Source of the DNA: Streptomyces griseosporeus | GTDB taxonomy: Bacteria > Actinomycetota > Actinomycetes > Streptomycetales > Streptomycetaceae | Direction of reading: 5' to 3' | DNA: 64,000 nucleotides | Assembly (NCBI RefSeq): GCF_014656055.1 | Contig: NZ_BNBR01000002.1 | Span: forward strand, 809,164 to 873,163 | Part shown: positions 50,869 to 60,174 of the stretch, piece by piece | Layout of the letters: every line of letters starts with the position of its first letter | Position numbering within the stretch: the stretch's first letter is position 1 | The notes under the pieces: generated by a model | What the model was told of the DNA's origin: nothing | The model's database searches: none | What the model saw: only the letters and a program-made list of their open reading frames with translations | Program-made: the position numbers and the translations under genes

Positions 50869-51435
50869 ATGACGGAGACGACCCCTCCCACCGCGGCGGA
50901 GTACTGGGACGCCCACTGGCGGGCCGGACGCCGCTACCGCCCCTTCGACGAACGGGAGGCGGACGTCCTGCGACGGCAGGCCGGGCCGGGGGCGGGTCGG
51001 TCCGCGCTGGACCTGGGCTGCGGCGAGGGCGACCTGGCCGCACACCTGCTGGACCTCGGGTACGCGGTCACGGCGGTCGACTGGGCGCCGACGGCCCTGG
51101 CGGCCGCGCGCCGCCGCCACCCCGGGCTGGACGTCCGGCGCATGGACGTCACCGGCGACGAGGTCACGGCGTTCCCCCACCCGGCCTACGCGCTGATCAC
51201 GTGCCGGCTGCTCTTCCGCTGGATCCCGGACAAGCCCGCCTTCCTGGCCCGGGTGCGCGCCCTCCTCGCCCCGGGCGGCCTGTTCTGGGTCGGCACGCCG
51301 GTCCACGACCCGGCCCGCGGCGAGCGGCGCGACTGGGAACTCGGCCCGGCGGAGACGGAGTTGCTGACCGCCGACTGGTCCCGCGTCGACCAGGAGGACC
51401 TGGACGGCTACCGCTGCTTCGCGCTGCGCCCCTGA
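50869..51435 (+). CDS. Class I SAM-dependent methyltransferase
   Basis: 188 residues from ATG 50869 (GCGGAGG upstream). Motif I SALDLGCGEGDLAAHLLDLG, acidic ribose-binding Asp in AVTAVDWAPTALAAARRRHP, motif II region YALITCRLLFRWI, then LAPGGLFWVGTP. Methyltransferase_11/25 type acting on a small molecule or peptide. It lies 55 bases after the monooxygenase and likely belongs to the same operon. It may methylate a hydroxyl or amine created on the peptide (inference). Confidence 0.82.
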   Translation: MTETTPPTAAEYWDAHWRAGRRYRPFDEREADVLRRQAGPGAGRSALDLGCGEGDLAAHLLDLGYAVTAVDWAPTALAAARRRHPGLDVRRMDVTGDEVTAFPHPAYALITCRLLFRWIPDKPAFLARVRALLAPGGLFWVGTPVHDPARGERRDWELGPAETELLTADWSRVDQEDLDGYRCFALRP

Positions 51436-51452
51436 CCCGCCCACGCCGATGG

Positions 51453-51468
51453 TTCGGCGTCCGCCGAA
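51453..51468 (+). terminator. Short hairpin at the end of the RiPP operon
   Basis: TTCGGCG / CGCCGAA, a 7-bp stem with a 2-base loop, 18 bases after the methyltransferase stop and before the flavin-reductase gene. Possible terminator separating the two units. Stem is short and lacks a T-run. Confidence 0.35.
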
Positions 51469-51493
51469 ACGACCGGTTCCTAGGCTCGGTGCC

Positions 51494-52186
51494 ATGACGA
51501 CCGCAAAAGCGACGACGCCCGCGGCGGCCCCGGCCGCGCACATCGCCATCGAGCCGAGCATCCTGTACTTCGGCACCCCCGTGGTGCTGCTCACCACGGA
51601 GAACGACGACGGCTCGGCCAACCTGGCGCCGATCTCCTCCGCGTGGGCGCTCGGCCGGACGGTCGTGCTGGGTCTCGGCCGGGACGGGCAGACCGCGTAC
51701 AACCTCGCCCGGCGTCCCGAGGTGGTGGTCAGCCTGCCGTCACCCGGCCAGTGGCGCGCGGTGGAGCGGCTGGCGCCGCTCACCGGGCGCAGTCCGGTGC
51801 CCGCGAGCAAGCCGCCCGGCTGCCGCTTCGCACCGGACAAGTTCGCCGCCGCCGGTCTGCGGCCGGAGCCGTCCGACACCGTACGGCCCCCGCGGGTCGC
51901 CTCCTGTCCGCTGCAACTGGAGGCGTGTGCCGAGCTGGTGCGGCCTGACGCCTCGGGGACGTTCGTGATCGTCGAGGCGGTGGTGCGCAAGGTGCACGCA
52001 GATCCGGCGATCGTGGTCCCCGGCACCGACCACGTCGACCCCGCCGCCTGGAGCCCGCTGGTCTACAACTTCCGCCACTACTTCGGCCTCGGCCCCGAAC
52101 TGGGCCGCTCCTACCGGGCGGAGACGCCGTCCGCGCGGAACCGGGCCACCCACTCCGACGTCGCCGCGAGCCCGCCGAACGTGTAG
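51494..52186 (+). CDS. Flavin reductase-like (split-barrel) protein
   Basis: 230 residues from ATG 51494. Flavin-binding split barrel: EPSILYFGTPVVLLTTENDD, ANLAPISSAWALGRTVVLGL, GQTAYNLARRPEVVVSLPSP, then a closing [19 protein letters not shown]. This resembles flavin reductase-like/DIM6 proteins binding FMN. It might reduce flavin for a monooxygenase but is not clearly part of the upstream operon. Its last 76 bases overlap the convergent MTHFR-like gene. Confidence 0.78.
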   Translation: MTTAKATTPAAAPAAHIAIEPSILYFGTPVVLLTTENDDGSANLAPISSAWALGRTVVLGLGRDGQTAYNLARRPEVVVSLPSPGQWRAVERLAPLTGRSPVPASKPPGCRFAPDKFAAAGLRPEPSDTVRPPRVASCPLQLEACAELVRPDASGTFVIVEAVVRKVHADPAIVVPGTDHVDPAAWSPLVYNFRHYFGLGPELGRSYRAETPSARNRATHSDVAASPPNV

Positions 52187-52989
52187 AAGTGCACCTTCAC
52201 GTCGCCGTGGCGGCGCGGGTCGTAGCCCTGGGCGAAGGCGTGCAGAAAGCGGTCGGGGCCCGCGGTGCCCATCAGATTGGTGAGGGAGAGCCCGTACTTG
52301 CGGGCGATCGAGGCGCTGGTGCCGACGCCGAAGCGGCCCGCGTACGCGAGCAGGCGGCGCACCCCGGCCGGGCCGGGCACACCGACGCGGACGGGCGCCT
52401 CGACGCCGTGCGCGCGGGCCCGCTCGACCCAGTCGAGCACGGGCCCGGCGTCGAAGCCGAACTGGGTGATGACGTCGCCGGTCAGGCCGTGCCGGCCGAG
52501 CACGGCGCTCTTGTCCCGCAGCGCGGACCACAACACCCCGTCGGCGATGGCGGGATGGCCCTCCGGGTAGCCGGGTATGCCGACCCGGCGCACCCCGTAC
52601 CGCTGGAGCAGCCCGGTGCGGAGGACGGCGAGGGCGTCGTCGTAGGGGCCCTGCGGGGCGGCGGGGTCTCCGCCGACGACGAAGACGTGATCGCCGGTGC
52701 CGTCGGCGCGCAGCCCGTCCAGGAACTCCTCCAGCGCGGCCCGCGAGCCGAGGCGGCGGGCGGAGAGATGCGGGACGGGCACGAAACCGTGGGCCTTCAC
52801 CGCGCGGGCCGCCGCCAGCCGCATCGCCAGGTCCTCGTTGCCGAGGTAGGTGATGTTGACGCGGGTGCCGGCGGGAAGTGTCTCGCGGGCTCGCTCCAGC
52901 GCGGGCACGTCCTTGGCGGTCATCTCCAGGGAGAAGTCCTCCAGCAGCGCCGTGAGGGGCGCGGCGGGTGCCGTGGGACCGGGGTGCAT
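52111..52989 (-). CDS. Methylenetetrahydrofolate reductase-like protein
   Basis: 292 residues from ATG 52989 (GGAGGA upstream). TIM-barrel of the MTHFR family: [76 protein letters not shown] and [20 protein letters not shown] (the FQP/QFGFD active-site region). Housekeeping MetF is usually longer and next to other folate genes, so this is probably a paralogue, perhaps in one-carbon catabolism. It overlaps the flavin-reductase 3' end by 76 bases on the opposite strand. Confidence 0.8.
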   Translation of the reverse strand: MHPGPTAPAAPLTALLEDFSLEMTAKDVPALERARETLPAGTRVNITYLGNEDLAMRLAAARAVKAHGFVPVPHLSARRLGSRAALEEFLDGLRADGTGDHVFVVGGDPAAPQGPYDDALAVLRTGLLQRYGVRRVGIPGYPEGHPAIADGVLWSALRDKSAVLGRHGLTGDVITQFGFDAGPVLDWVERARAHGVEAPVRVGVPGPAGVRRLLAYAGRFGVGTSASIARKYGLSLTNLMGTAGPDRFLHAFAQGYDPRRHGDVKVHFYTFGGLAATSEWVARFRADGVSAR

Positions 52990-53192
52990 CGTCCTCCTTC
53001 GCGGGTGGCTCGGACACCCTGGCGGAGCCCGGTCCGAGTGCGCCTCCCAGCCTAAGGCCGCCGTCCGTACCGACCCGCCGGGCCCCCCGCGCCGGGGCAT
53101 GCGGGCGGTGCCCGGCGGGTAGGGTCGGCGAACGGGGACGGGCCCCGGTCTTGGTGGCCCCGTGTCCGTCCGACGACCAGGAAGGAACGTGC

Positions 53193-54032
53193 ATGAGCAC
53201 TCAGCCCGGCAATGGTCTGCCGCCCGCGTTCATGGCCCCCGAGACCTCGTCCTTCCTGGACTTCCTGGCGGCGCAGGCCCCCGAGCTGCTGCCGGGCAAC
53301 CGCCGTCTGCCCACGCCGCACGCGGGTTTCGAGGCGCCGCACGGCACGACCATCGTCGCGGCGACGTACGCGGACGGGGTGCTGGTGGCGGGCGACCGGC
53401 GGATCACCATGGGCAATGTGATCGCGCACCGCGAGTACGAGAAGGTCTTCCCGGCCGACGAGTACTCGGCGGTGGCCATCGCCGGCACCGTCGGCGTGGC
53501 GGTGGAGCTGGTGCGGCTGTTCCAGCTGGAGCTGGAGCACTACGAGAAGATCGAGGGCACCGCGCTGTCCCTGGACGGCAAGGCCAACCGGCTCACCACG
53601 ATGGTCCGCGGCAACCTCGGCATGGCGATGCAGGGCCTGGCCGTGGTGCCGGTCTTCGCGGGGTACGACGTGGACCGCGGCACGGGCCGCATCTTCTCCT
53701 ACGACGTCACGGGCGGCCGTACCGAGGAGACCGGGTTCACGGCGACCGGCTCGGGGTCGGTGTACGCGCGCGGCGCGCTGAAGAAGCTGTACCGGGCGGA
53801 CATGGCCGAGGAGGAGGTCGTCACGGCGGCCGTGCAGGCGCTGTACGACGCCGCCGACGACGACTCCGCGACCGGCGGCCCGGACCTGACCCGCCGGCTG
53901 TTCCCGCTGGTCGCGCTGGTCACCGAGCACGGCTACCGGCAGCTGCCGCAGCAGGAGGTCGCGGCGATCGCCCAGAACGTGGTCGACCGCCGCCAGCGCA
54001 CCCCCGACGGCCCGCGGGCACCGGTCCTCTAG
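53193..54032 (+). CDS. prcB: Proteasome beta subunit paralogue
   Basis: 279 residues from ATG 53193 (AAGGAA upstream). A 51-residue propeptide ([20 protein letters not shown] then [12 protein letters not shown]) precedes the nucleophile Thr52 in [20 protein letters not shown]. After cleavage, Thr52 with the downstream Lys and Asp makes an N-terminal nucleophile hydrolase ([40 protein letters not shown]). Unlike the usual pup-prcB-prcA order, no prcA, pup or dop/pafA gene is adjacent. It is divergent from an MTHFR-like gene and convergent with PolX. It must assemble with alpha rings encoded elsewhere, or form alternative 20S particles. Confidence 0.88.
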   Translation: MSTQPGNGLPPAFMAPETSSFLDFLAAQAPELLPGNRRLPTPHAGFEAPHGTTIVAATYADGVLVAGDRRITMGNVIAHREYEKVFPADEYSAVAIAGTVGVAVELVRLFQLELEHYEKIEGTALSLDGKANRLTTMVRGNLGMAMQGLAVVPVFAGYDVDRGTGRIFSYDVTGGRTEETGFTATGSGSVYARGALKKLYRADMAEEEVVTAAVQALYDAADDDSATGGPDLTRRLFPLVALVTEHGYRQLPQQEVAAIAQNVVDRRQRTPDGPRAPVL

Positions 54033-55780
54033 GCGGCGCGCCGTCCGGGGCGGCCCTGGGCCAGGAAGCGGCGCAGGCGGGACAGGGGCCAGGTGTTGAC
54101 GACGTCGTCGGCGGTGAGCCAGCCGCGCTGGGCGGTGCCGATGCCGTAGCGCATGTGCGCCAGATGAAGCGTGGCGTGGGCGTCGCTGTTCACGGCGAAC
54201 TTCACGCCGTGGCGGCGGGCGCGCAGGATGTCCTCGTCGCGCAGGTCGAGCCGGTCGGGGTGGGCGTTGATCTCCAGGACCGTGCCGGTGCGGGCGCAGG
54301 CGGCGAACACCGCGTCGAGGTCGGCGTCGATGCCGGGCCGCTTGCCGATCAGGCGGGTGGTGGGGTGGCCGATGATGTCGACGTAGGGGTTCTCGCAGGC
54401 GCGCACCAGACGGCGGGTGAGGGTGTCGCGGTCCTGGCGGAAGTGGGAGTGGATCGACGCCACGCACAGGTCGAACCCGGCGAGGAACTCCCCCGGCCAG
54501 TCCACGTCCCCTTCGGGGCCGATGTTCAGTTCGGCGCCGTGCAGCAGCCGCATGCCGCCGCGCCGTCTGCCGAAGCGGCCGTCCAGCGCGCGGACGCGCT
54601 CGCGCTGGGCGAGCATCCGCTCGTCGGTCATGCGCTGCATGTACAGGTCGGGGCCGTGGTCGGTGACGGCGTAGTAGCTGTAGCCGCGGTCGGCCGCGGC
54701 GGCGACCATCTCCTCCAGCGGGGCGAGCCCGTCGGTGAGGTCGGTGTGGGTGTGCAGGTCGCCGCGCAGGTCGGCCTCGGTGACCAGCTCGGGCAGCTCG
54801 CCCTTCAGGCCGGCCTCGATCTCGCCGCGGTCCTCGCGCAGGGTGGGCGGTATCCAGGGCAGGCCGAGCCGGTCGTACACCTCCTCCTCGGTCGCGGAGA
54901 CGATCTTCTCGCCGGTCTCGGTGTCGAACAGGCCGTACTCGGACAGCTTGAGCTTGTGGTGGACGGCCCGTTCCCGGATGCGGATGTTGTGCGCCTTGGA
55001 GCCGGTGAAGTAGACCAGGGCCGCGCCCCAGGAGTCGGGCGGGACGACGCGCAGGTCGACGGCGAGGCCCTTGGTGGTGCGCACCGACGTCTTGGTGGTG
55101 CCGTGGGCGATGACCTCGGTGACGTACGGCAGTTCGGTGAAGGCCCGCATCAGTGGCGCGGAGTCGTCGGCGGCGGCGAGCACGTCGAGGTCGCCGATGG
55201 TCTCGCGGACGCGGCGCAGCGAGCCGGCGTACGCGCAGCGGCGGCAGCCGGGCACGGCCGACAGCCGGGCGACGACGTCCTCGGCGAGGTCGAGCGCGGC
55301 GTCGAGGAGGACGCGGTCGCCGGCGGAGCGCAGGAGCGCGATGCCGTGGAGGATGTTCTCCTCCGTCTTCGGGCCGAAGCCCTTCAGGTCGCGCAGCCGC
55401 TCGGCGTGGATGGCGTCAGCGAGTTCCTCGACGGAGGCGATGCCCAGCTCCTCGTAGAGCACGCTGGCCTTCTTCGGGCCGAGGGTGGGGATCGCGGTCA
55501 GCCGCCGGACGCCGGCGGGGATGCGGGCGCGCAGCTCCTCGACGGCGGAGACGCCGCCGGTGCGGACGTACTCGGTGATCTTCTCCGCGATGGACCTGCC
55601 GACGTTGGGGATCTCCTGGAGTCCCTTGGCGTCGAGGGTGGACACGTCGGCGTGGTAGCCGCCGACCGAGCGGGCGGCCTTCTCGTAGACACGTGCCCTG
55701 TACGCGTCTCCGCCGGTGATCGAGATCAGGTCCGCGTACTCCTGGAACAGGGCGGCGACCTCGTCGTTGGACCGAGCCAC
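54029..55780 (-). CDS. polX: DNA polymerase/3'-5' exonuclease PolX (PHP-domain family X)
   Basis: 583 residues from GTG 55780. N-terminal helix-hairpin-helix/8-kDa region ([59 protein letters not shown]), then a Pol-beta nucleotidyltransferase palm ([20 protein letters not shown]). The PHP exonuclease domain follows from about residue 340 ([67 protein letters not shown]). Acts in base-excision or end repair. It overlaps the PrcB gene's end by four bases in convergent orientation. Confidence 0.9.
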   Translation of the reverse strand: MARSNDEVAALFQEYADLISITGGDAYRARVYEKAARSVGGYHADVSTLDAKGLQEIPNVGRSIAEKITEYVRTGGVSAVEELRARIPAGVRRLTAIPTLGPKKASVLYEELGIASVEELADAIHAERLRDLKGFGPKTEENILHGIALLRSAGDRVLLDAALDLAEDVVARLSAVPGCRRCAYAGSLRRVRETIGDLDVLAAADDSAPLMRAFTELPYVTEVIAHGTTKTSVRTTKGLAVDLRVVPPDSWGAALVYFTGSKAHNIRIRERAVHHKLKLSEYGLFDTETGEKIVSATEEEVYDRLGLPWIPPTLREDRGEIEAGLKGELPELVTEADLRGDLHTHTDLTDGLAPLEEMVAAAADRGYSYYAVTDHGPDLYMQRMTDERMLAQRERVRALDGRFGRRRGGMRLLHGAELNIGPEGDVDWPGEFLAGFDLCVASIHSHFRQDRDTLTRRLVRACENPYVDIIGHPTTRLIGKRPGIDADLDAVFAACARTGTVLEINAHPDRLDLRDEDILRARRHGVKFAVNSDAHATLHLAHMRYGIGTAQRGWLTADDVVNTWPLSRLRRFLAQGRPGRRAA

Positions 55781-55857
55781 GTCTCCAGGGTAGTGCGGTA
55801 GCGGGTGGCGGCAGGGGGTACCCGTGGGGGGCACGACTTCGTGGGGAGATGACTCAC

Positions 55858-56160
55858 ATGCTGCTGCTCGGACTGCTTCTCCTCGCGGGCACGGCCGCCT
55901 TCACCGTGCTGGTGATCGCCGGCAACCTCTCCGGTGGCCCCCGGTACACCGTGTCCGTCCTGGACCACGACATCGCCACCCTGAACGGGCTGGGCCTGTT
56001 CTGCGCGGGTCTCGCCCTGGCGCTGATCTTCTGCCTGGGCCTGGCCCTGATGAAGACGGGTGCCGTCCACCACCGGCGCCGCCATCTACGGGTGCGGGAG
56101 CGGGACGACACCGCCTCGCTCGACGACATGATGGGCCCCCATCCCGACGCCCGCGCCTGA
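55858..56160 (+). CDS. Small membrane protein with two helices
   Basis: 100 residues from ATG 55858 (GGGGAG nine bases upstream; ATG 55849 is in frame but adjoins that site). Two hydrophobic segments (LLLGLLLLAGTAAFTVLVIA and GLGLFCAGLALALIFCLGLA) flank a short loop. The C-terminal tail is basic then acidic (HHRRRHLRVRERDDTASLDD). It resembles the small LapA-like/two-helix proteins of Streptomyces. Function unknown. Divergent from polX with about 75 bases between. Confidence 0.75.
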   Translation: MLLLGLLLLAGTAAFTVLVIAGNLSGGPRYTVSVLDHDIATLNGLGLFCAGLALALIFCLGLALMKTGAVHHRRRHLRVRERDDTASLDDMMGPHPDARA

Positions 56161-56181
56161 CCCCGGCCACCCGTCGAAAAA

Positions 56182-56195
56182 GTGACGGCGGTCAC
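56182..56195 (+). promoter_or_regulatory. Crp-like binding site
   Basis: GTGACGGCGGTCAC matches GTG-N6-GNCAC, the motif reported for Streptomyces Crp, and is a perfect GTGAC/GTCAC inverted repeat. It lies about 70 bases before the AMIN-like gene. Confidence 0.5.
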
Positions 56196-56263
56196 AGTGC
56201 AACCATGGGGCCATCCGGCTTGTCTCCCCTGATATCAGGCACAACACCACGTCGGGGGACGTC

Positions 56264-56845
56264 ATGGTACGAAGCACACGCATCTGGGCCGCTCTCACCC
56301 TCCTCGGTACGACGATCGGAGTGGCGGCGGTCCCGGCCGACGCCGCCCCGGCCGCCACCGCACAGACCACTGTCTGCCCCACCGGCTGGGGCAGCCTTCC
56401 CAAGACCCGGTCCGCCGCCACGTCGCACCCCGTGACGAACATCAGGACCGGCCGCCACACCTGCTACGACCGCATGGTGATCGACGTCCCGGGTGCGACC
56501 GCCGGCCGTCTCGGCTACTCGGTCCGCTACGTCGACCGCCTGTACCAGGACGGTTCGGGCCGGGTCCTGCCCGTCGCCGGCGGCGCCGTCATCGAGGTGC
56601 GGGTGACCGCGCCCGCGTACGACCCCGCCACCGGCGCCGCGGTCTACCCGGGCCGGCCCGGGCGCCCGCTGCCGGGCGTCGACCTGACCGGGTACCGCGC
56701 GTTCCGGGACACGCGGTTCGCCGGCAGCTTCGAGGGCGACACCCAGATCGGCCTCGGGGTCCGGGCGCGGCTGCCGTTCCGCGTGCTGCGGGTGGACGGG
56801 CACGTCGTGGTGGACGTGGCCCACACATGGACCGGCAAGCCCTGA
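56264..56845 (+). CDS. Secreted AMIN-like domain protein
   Basis: 193 residues from ATG 56264. Sec signal peptide at residues 1-28 (VRSTRIWAALTLLGTTIGVA, cleavage near ADA-AP). The mature part is an AMIN-like beta domain (TGRHTCYDRMVIDVPGATAG then RLGYSVRYVDRLYQDGSG, GYRAFRDTRFAGSFEGDTQI, FRVLRVDGHVVVDVAHTW). Two Cys flank the first strand region. AMIN domains bind cell-wall glycan in amidases. This short form is common in actinobacterial secreted proteins, with no catalytic domain. A Crp-like site lies upstream. Confidence 0.82.
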   Translation: MVRSTRIWAALTLLGTTIGVAAVPADAAPAATAQTTVCPTGWGSLPKTRSAATSHPVTNIRTGRHTCYDRMVIDVPGATAGRLGYSVRYVDRLYQDGSGRVLPVAGGAVIEVRVTAPAYDPATGAAVYPGRPGRPLPGVDLTGYRAFRDTRFAGSFEGDTQIGLGVRARLPFRVLRVDGHVVVDVAHTWTGKP

Positions 56846-56940
56846 CCGGCACGCCGTCGTACGACGGCCCACGGGCCCGGCGCGCGTGCCCCGCGGGGTG
56901 CGCGCGCCGGGCCGCGTCCTGTCCGCCCGCGGGCAGGGCC

Positions 56941-58026
56941 TCAGCGGGCGCGGGAGGTGCGCAGGGCGCCGATCGTCTTCAGCAGGCGGTCGGCGGGCTC
57001 GCGCAGACGCGGGTGGGCCAGGACCGTGTTGCGCAGGCCGCGCACGGGCCGCCGTACCAGCCGGTGGGCGGCCGCGACGGGGTGCGGCCGGGTGGCGAAC
57101 CCCTCGGCCACCCGCAGTTCGCGGGTCTTCAGCCAGTCCTTGTACTCCTTGTCGCCGCGTCCCAGGTCCAGCAGCGCGATCCCCTGCCGGCGGCCGGTCT
57201 CGGCCATCCTGAGGTGCATCATCAGCCCGGGCGAGTAGCGGTGGACGTCGGGGTCGTAGGCGGTGAACCAGGCCGCCAGGACGGTGCGCGAGCGCGGTCC
57301 GAAGTGCGCGGCCACCGGCCGGTCGCCGGCGTAGAGCACGGACAGCACGCCGGTGAAGTGCTCCTCGCGCAGCTCGAACAGGTCGGTGACCAGGTCGACG
57401 ATCCAGGGCCGGGAGAAGCGGTCCATGCGGCCGGTCCTGCGGTACTGGGCGGACTTCCACCGCATCAGCTGGCGCAGCGCGCGCGGGTCGCGCTCGTCGA
57501 AGACGAACCGCGTCTCGCCGATGTCGCGGCCGATGCGGCGCTCCTTCTTCAAGGTGGTCTTGGCCAGGCCCGGGTAGGTGGCGCGCAGCCACTCCGGGTA
57601 GCCGTCGTCGCCGTGTTCCAGGTCGATCACGGGTGAGGGGAACAGGCCCGTGACATGGGGGCCGAACGGCTTCTGCTGCTCGACGAGGTGGTCGAACTCA
57701 AAGCTGGCGAGCCCGCAGGCGCTCAGCAGCCGGCGGGTGTCCCAGACGACGCCGGGGCGGTGCACGAGCGCCTGGCAGTCGGACAGGCCGAGGCCGAGGG
57801 CGCGGCCCACGCCGAAGGAGGTGCGTTCGTACGGGAAGAAGCCGACCGGTTCCCCGCCCTCGTGCAGCACGGCGACCCGTACCCCGGCGCGGTGCCGGGC
57901 GACTCCCTGGGCGAACTCCGGGGCGAGGAAGGGGTTGGCGAACTCGGGCGACTCGTCCATGGCCGCATGCCAGCTCTTGCGCTGGGCATCGGTCAGCTCG
58001 TCGGCTCTGTGGACGGTGATGTGCAT
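56941..58026 (-). CDS. CelD/BcsL-type GNAT acetyltransferase
   Basis: 361 residues from ATG 58026 (GGAG eight bases upstream). PF13480 type: ANPFLAPEFAQGVARHRAGV, then VLHEGGEPVGFFPYE, LASFEFDHLVEQQKPFGPHV. The late acetyl-CoA region includes FTGVLSVLYAGDRPVAAHFG and YSPGLMMHLRMAETGRRQGI then LLDLGRGDKEYKDWL. Relatives (BcsL/CelD, FemAB-like) act in exopolysaccharide or cell-wall decoration. No cellulose or glycan operon is adjacent here. Substrate unknown. Confidence 0.8.
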   Translation of the reverse strand: MHITVHRADELTDAQRKSWHAAMDESPEFANPFLAPEFAQGVARHRAGVRVAVLHEGGEPVGFFPYERTSFGVGRALGLGLSDCQALVHRPGVVWDTRRLLSACGLASFEFDHLVEQQKPFGPHVTGLFPSPVIDLEHGDDGYPEWLRATYPGLAKTTLKKERRIGRDIGETRFVFDERDPRALRQLMRWKSAQYRRTGRMDRFSRPWIVDLVTDLFELREEHFTGVLSVLYAGDRPVAAHFGPRSRTVLAAWFTAYDPDVHRYSPGLMMHLRMAETGRRQGIALLDLGRGDKEYKDWLKTRELRVAEGFATRPHPVAAAHRLVRRPVRGLRNTVLAHPRLREPADRLLKTIGALRTSRAR

Positions 58027-58221
58027 CGGCGACCGCTCCCCCCATGACGCGTTGCGCGCGTCCCGCACTGCTCGATGAGGATCAAACGTCGCGAAACAGT
58101 ACGCACGCTGTCAAGACGTAGGTCCGGGCCGATGACCGCCCGCGGGCCGTCGGCGCCGATATCAGGCCTGGTGGGGCATCGGTGCGCCCGCGGGAGGGCG
58201 GGCGCACCGGGTACACACCTG

Positions 58222-60114
58222 TTACAGGGTGCGCTCCAGGCGATCCGCGACCAGCTTCACGAACCGGGCGGGTTCCTTGGGCTGGCCGCCCTCGGCGAGC
58301 ACCGCGAGGGCGTGCAGGAGTTCGGCGGTCTCGGCGAGCGCCTCGCGGTCCTTGTCGTCGCGCCAGGCCTGGTTGAGGCCCTTCACCAGCGGGTGGTCCG
58401 CGTTCAGTTCGAGGATCCGCTTGGTGCGGGGCACCTCCTGGCCCATCGCCCGGTACATGTTCTCCAGGGCCGGGGTCAGGTCATGGGCGTCGGAGACCAG
58501 GCAGGCCGGGGAGACGGTGAGCCGGTTCGACAGGCGCACCTCCTTGATGTCCTCCGCCAGCCGCTCCTTCATCCAGTCGAGCAGACCGGCGTACTCCTCG
58601 TTCCGCCCGGTGTCCGCGGCTTCCTCGTCCTTGCCGTCGAGGTCGATCTCGCCCTTGGCGACGGAGCGCAGCTTCCTGCCCTCGTACGTGCCGACGGCGT
58701 CGACCCACACCTCGTCGACGGGGTCGGTGAGCAGCAGCACCTCGATGCCCTTGGCGCGGAAGGCCTCCATGTGCGGGGAGTTCTCGATGGCCTGGCGGGA
58801 CTCGCCGGTGAGGTAGTAGATGTCCTCCTGGCCGTCCTTCATCCGCTCCAGGTAGGCCTTGAGGGTGGTCGGCTCCTCGGCGCTGTGGGTGGAGGCGAAG
58901 GAGGACACGGCGAGGATCGCGTCGCGGTTGTCGGCGTCGGTGACCAGGCCCTCCTTCAGGACGGGGCCGAACTCCCGCCAGAACCCGGCGTAGCGCTCGG
59001 TGTCCTTGTTCATCAGGTCCTTGACGGTGGACAGGACCTTCTTGGTCAGCCGGCGCTGGATCATCCGGATGTGCCGGTCCTGCTGGAGGATCTCGCGCGA
59101 GACGTTCAGGGACAGGTCCGCCGCGTCGACGACGCCCTTGACGAAGCGCAGGTAGGGCGGGAGGAGTTCCTCGCAGTCGTCCATGATGAAGACGCGCTTG
59201 ACGTACAGCTGCACGCCGCGCTTGTGGCCCTGGGTGAACAGGTCGTGCGGGGCGTGGGAGGGCAGGAACAGCAGCGCCTGGTACTCGAAGGTGCCCTCGG
59301 CCTGGAGGCGGATCGTCTCCAGCGGGTCGCGCCAGTCATGGCTGATGTGCTTGTACAGCTCGTGGTACTCCTCGTCGGACACCTCGTCACGCGGGCGTGC
59401 CCAGAGGGCCTTCATCGAGTTGAGCGTCTCGGGCTCGGGCGTGTCGTCGCCGTCGGCGGCCTTGCGGACGTACCGGATGGGCCAGGTGATGAAGTCCGAG
59501 TACCGCTTGACGATGTCCCGGAGCGTCCACTCCGAGGTGTAGTCGTGGAGCTGGTTCTCGGGGTCGGCGGGCTTCAGGTGCAGGGTGACGGAGGTGCCCT
59601 GCGGGGCGTCGTCGACGGTCTGAAGGGTGTACGTGCCCTCGCCGCGGGAGGTCCAGCGGGTGCCCTGCTTCTCGCCGGCCCGGCGGGTGAGGAGGGTGAC
59701 CTCGTCCGCGACCATGAAGGCGGAGTAGAAGCCCACGCCGAACTGGCCGATGAGCCCCTCGGCGTCGCCGGCCGCGTCCTTGGTCTCCTTCAGCTCCTTC
59801 AGGAAGCGGGCGGTGCCGGAGTTGGCGATGGTGCCGATGAGCTGCCCGACCTCGTCGTACGACATGCCGATGCCGTTGTCCCGCACGGTGAGGGTGCGGG
59901 CGTCGCCGTCGGTGTCGATCTCGATGTGCAGGTCGGACACGTCGGCGTCGAGAGTGTCGTCGCGCAGGGCCTCCAGACGCAGCTTGTCCAGGGCGTCGGA
60001 GGCGTTGGAGACGAGTTCCCGAAGGAAGACGTCCTTGTTCGAGTAGACCGAGTGGATCATCAGCTGGAGGAGCTGACGCGCCTCAACCTGGAACTCAAAC
60101 GTTTCGGTCGGCAT
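58222..60114 (-). CDS. htpG: Molecular chaperone HtpG (Hsp90)
   Basis: 630 residues from ATG 60114, full length. N-terminal ATPase domain: [60 protein letters not shown], then [20 protein letters not shown]. Middle domain: HSTS-like [61 protein letters not shown]-terminal dimer region: [20 protein letters not shown]-driven cytosolic folding of client proteins under stress. Monocistronic. I see no HspR (HAIR) repeat before it. Confidence 0.97.
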
Positions 60115-60174
60115 GGTTCGCGGTTACCTCACGGGTCCTAAGTCGCCGGAACTGGTGAAACCACTGTAAAACAC

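Noticed and set aside
53193..54032. Part of a complete proteasome/pupylation cluster
   Set aside because: None of prcA, pup, pafA, dop or arc genes is next to it.
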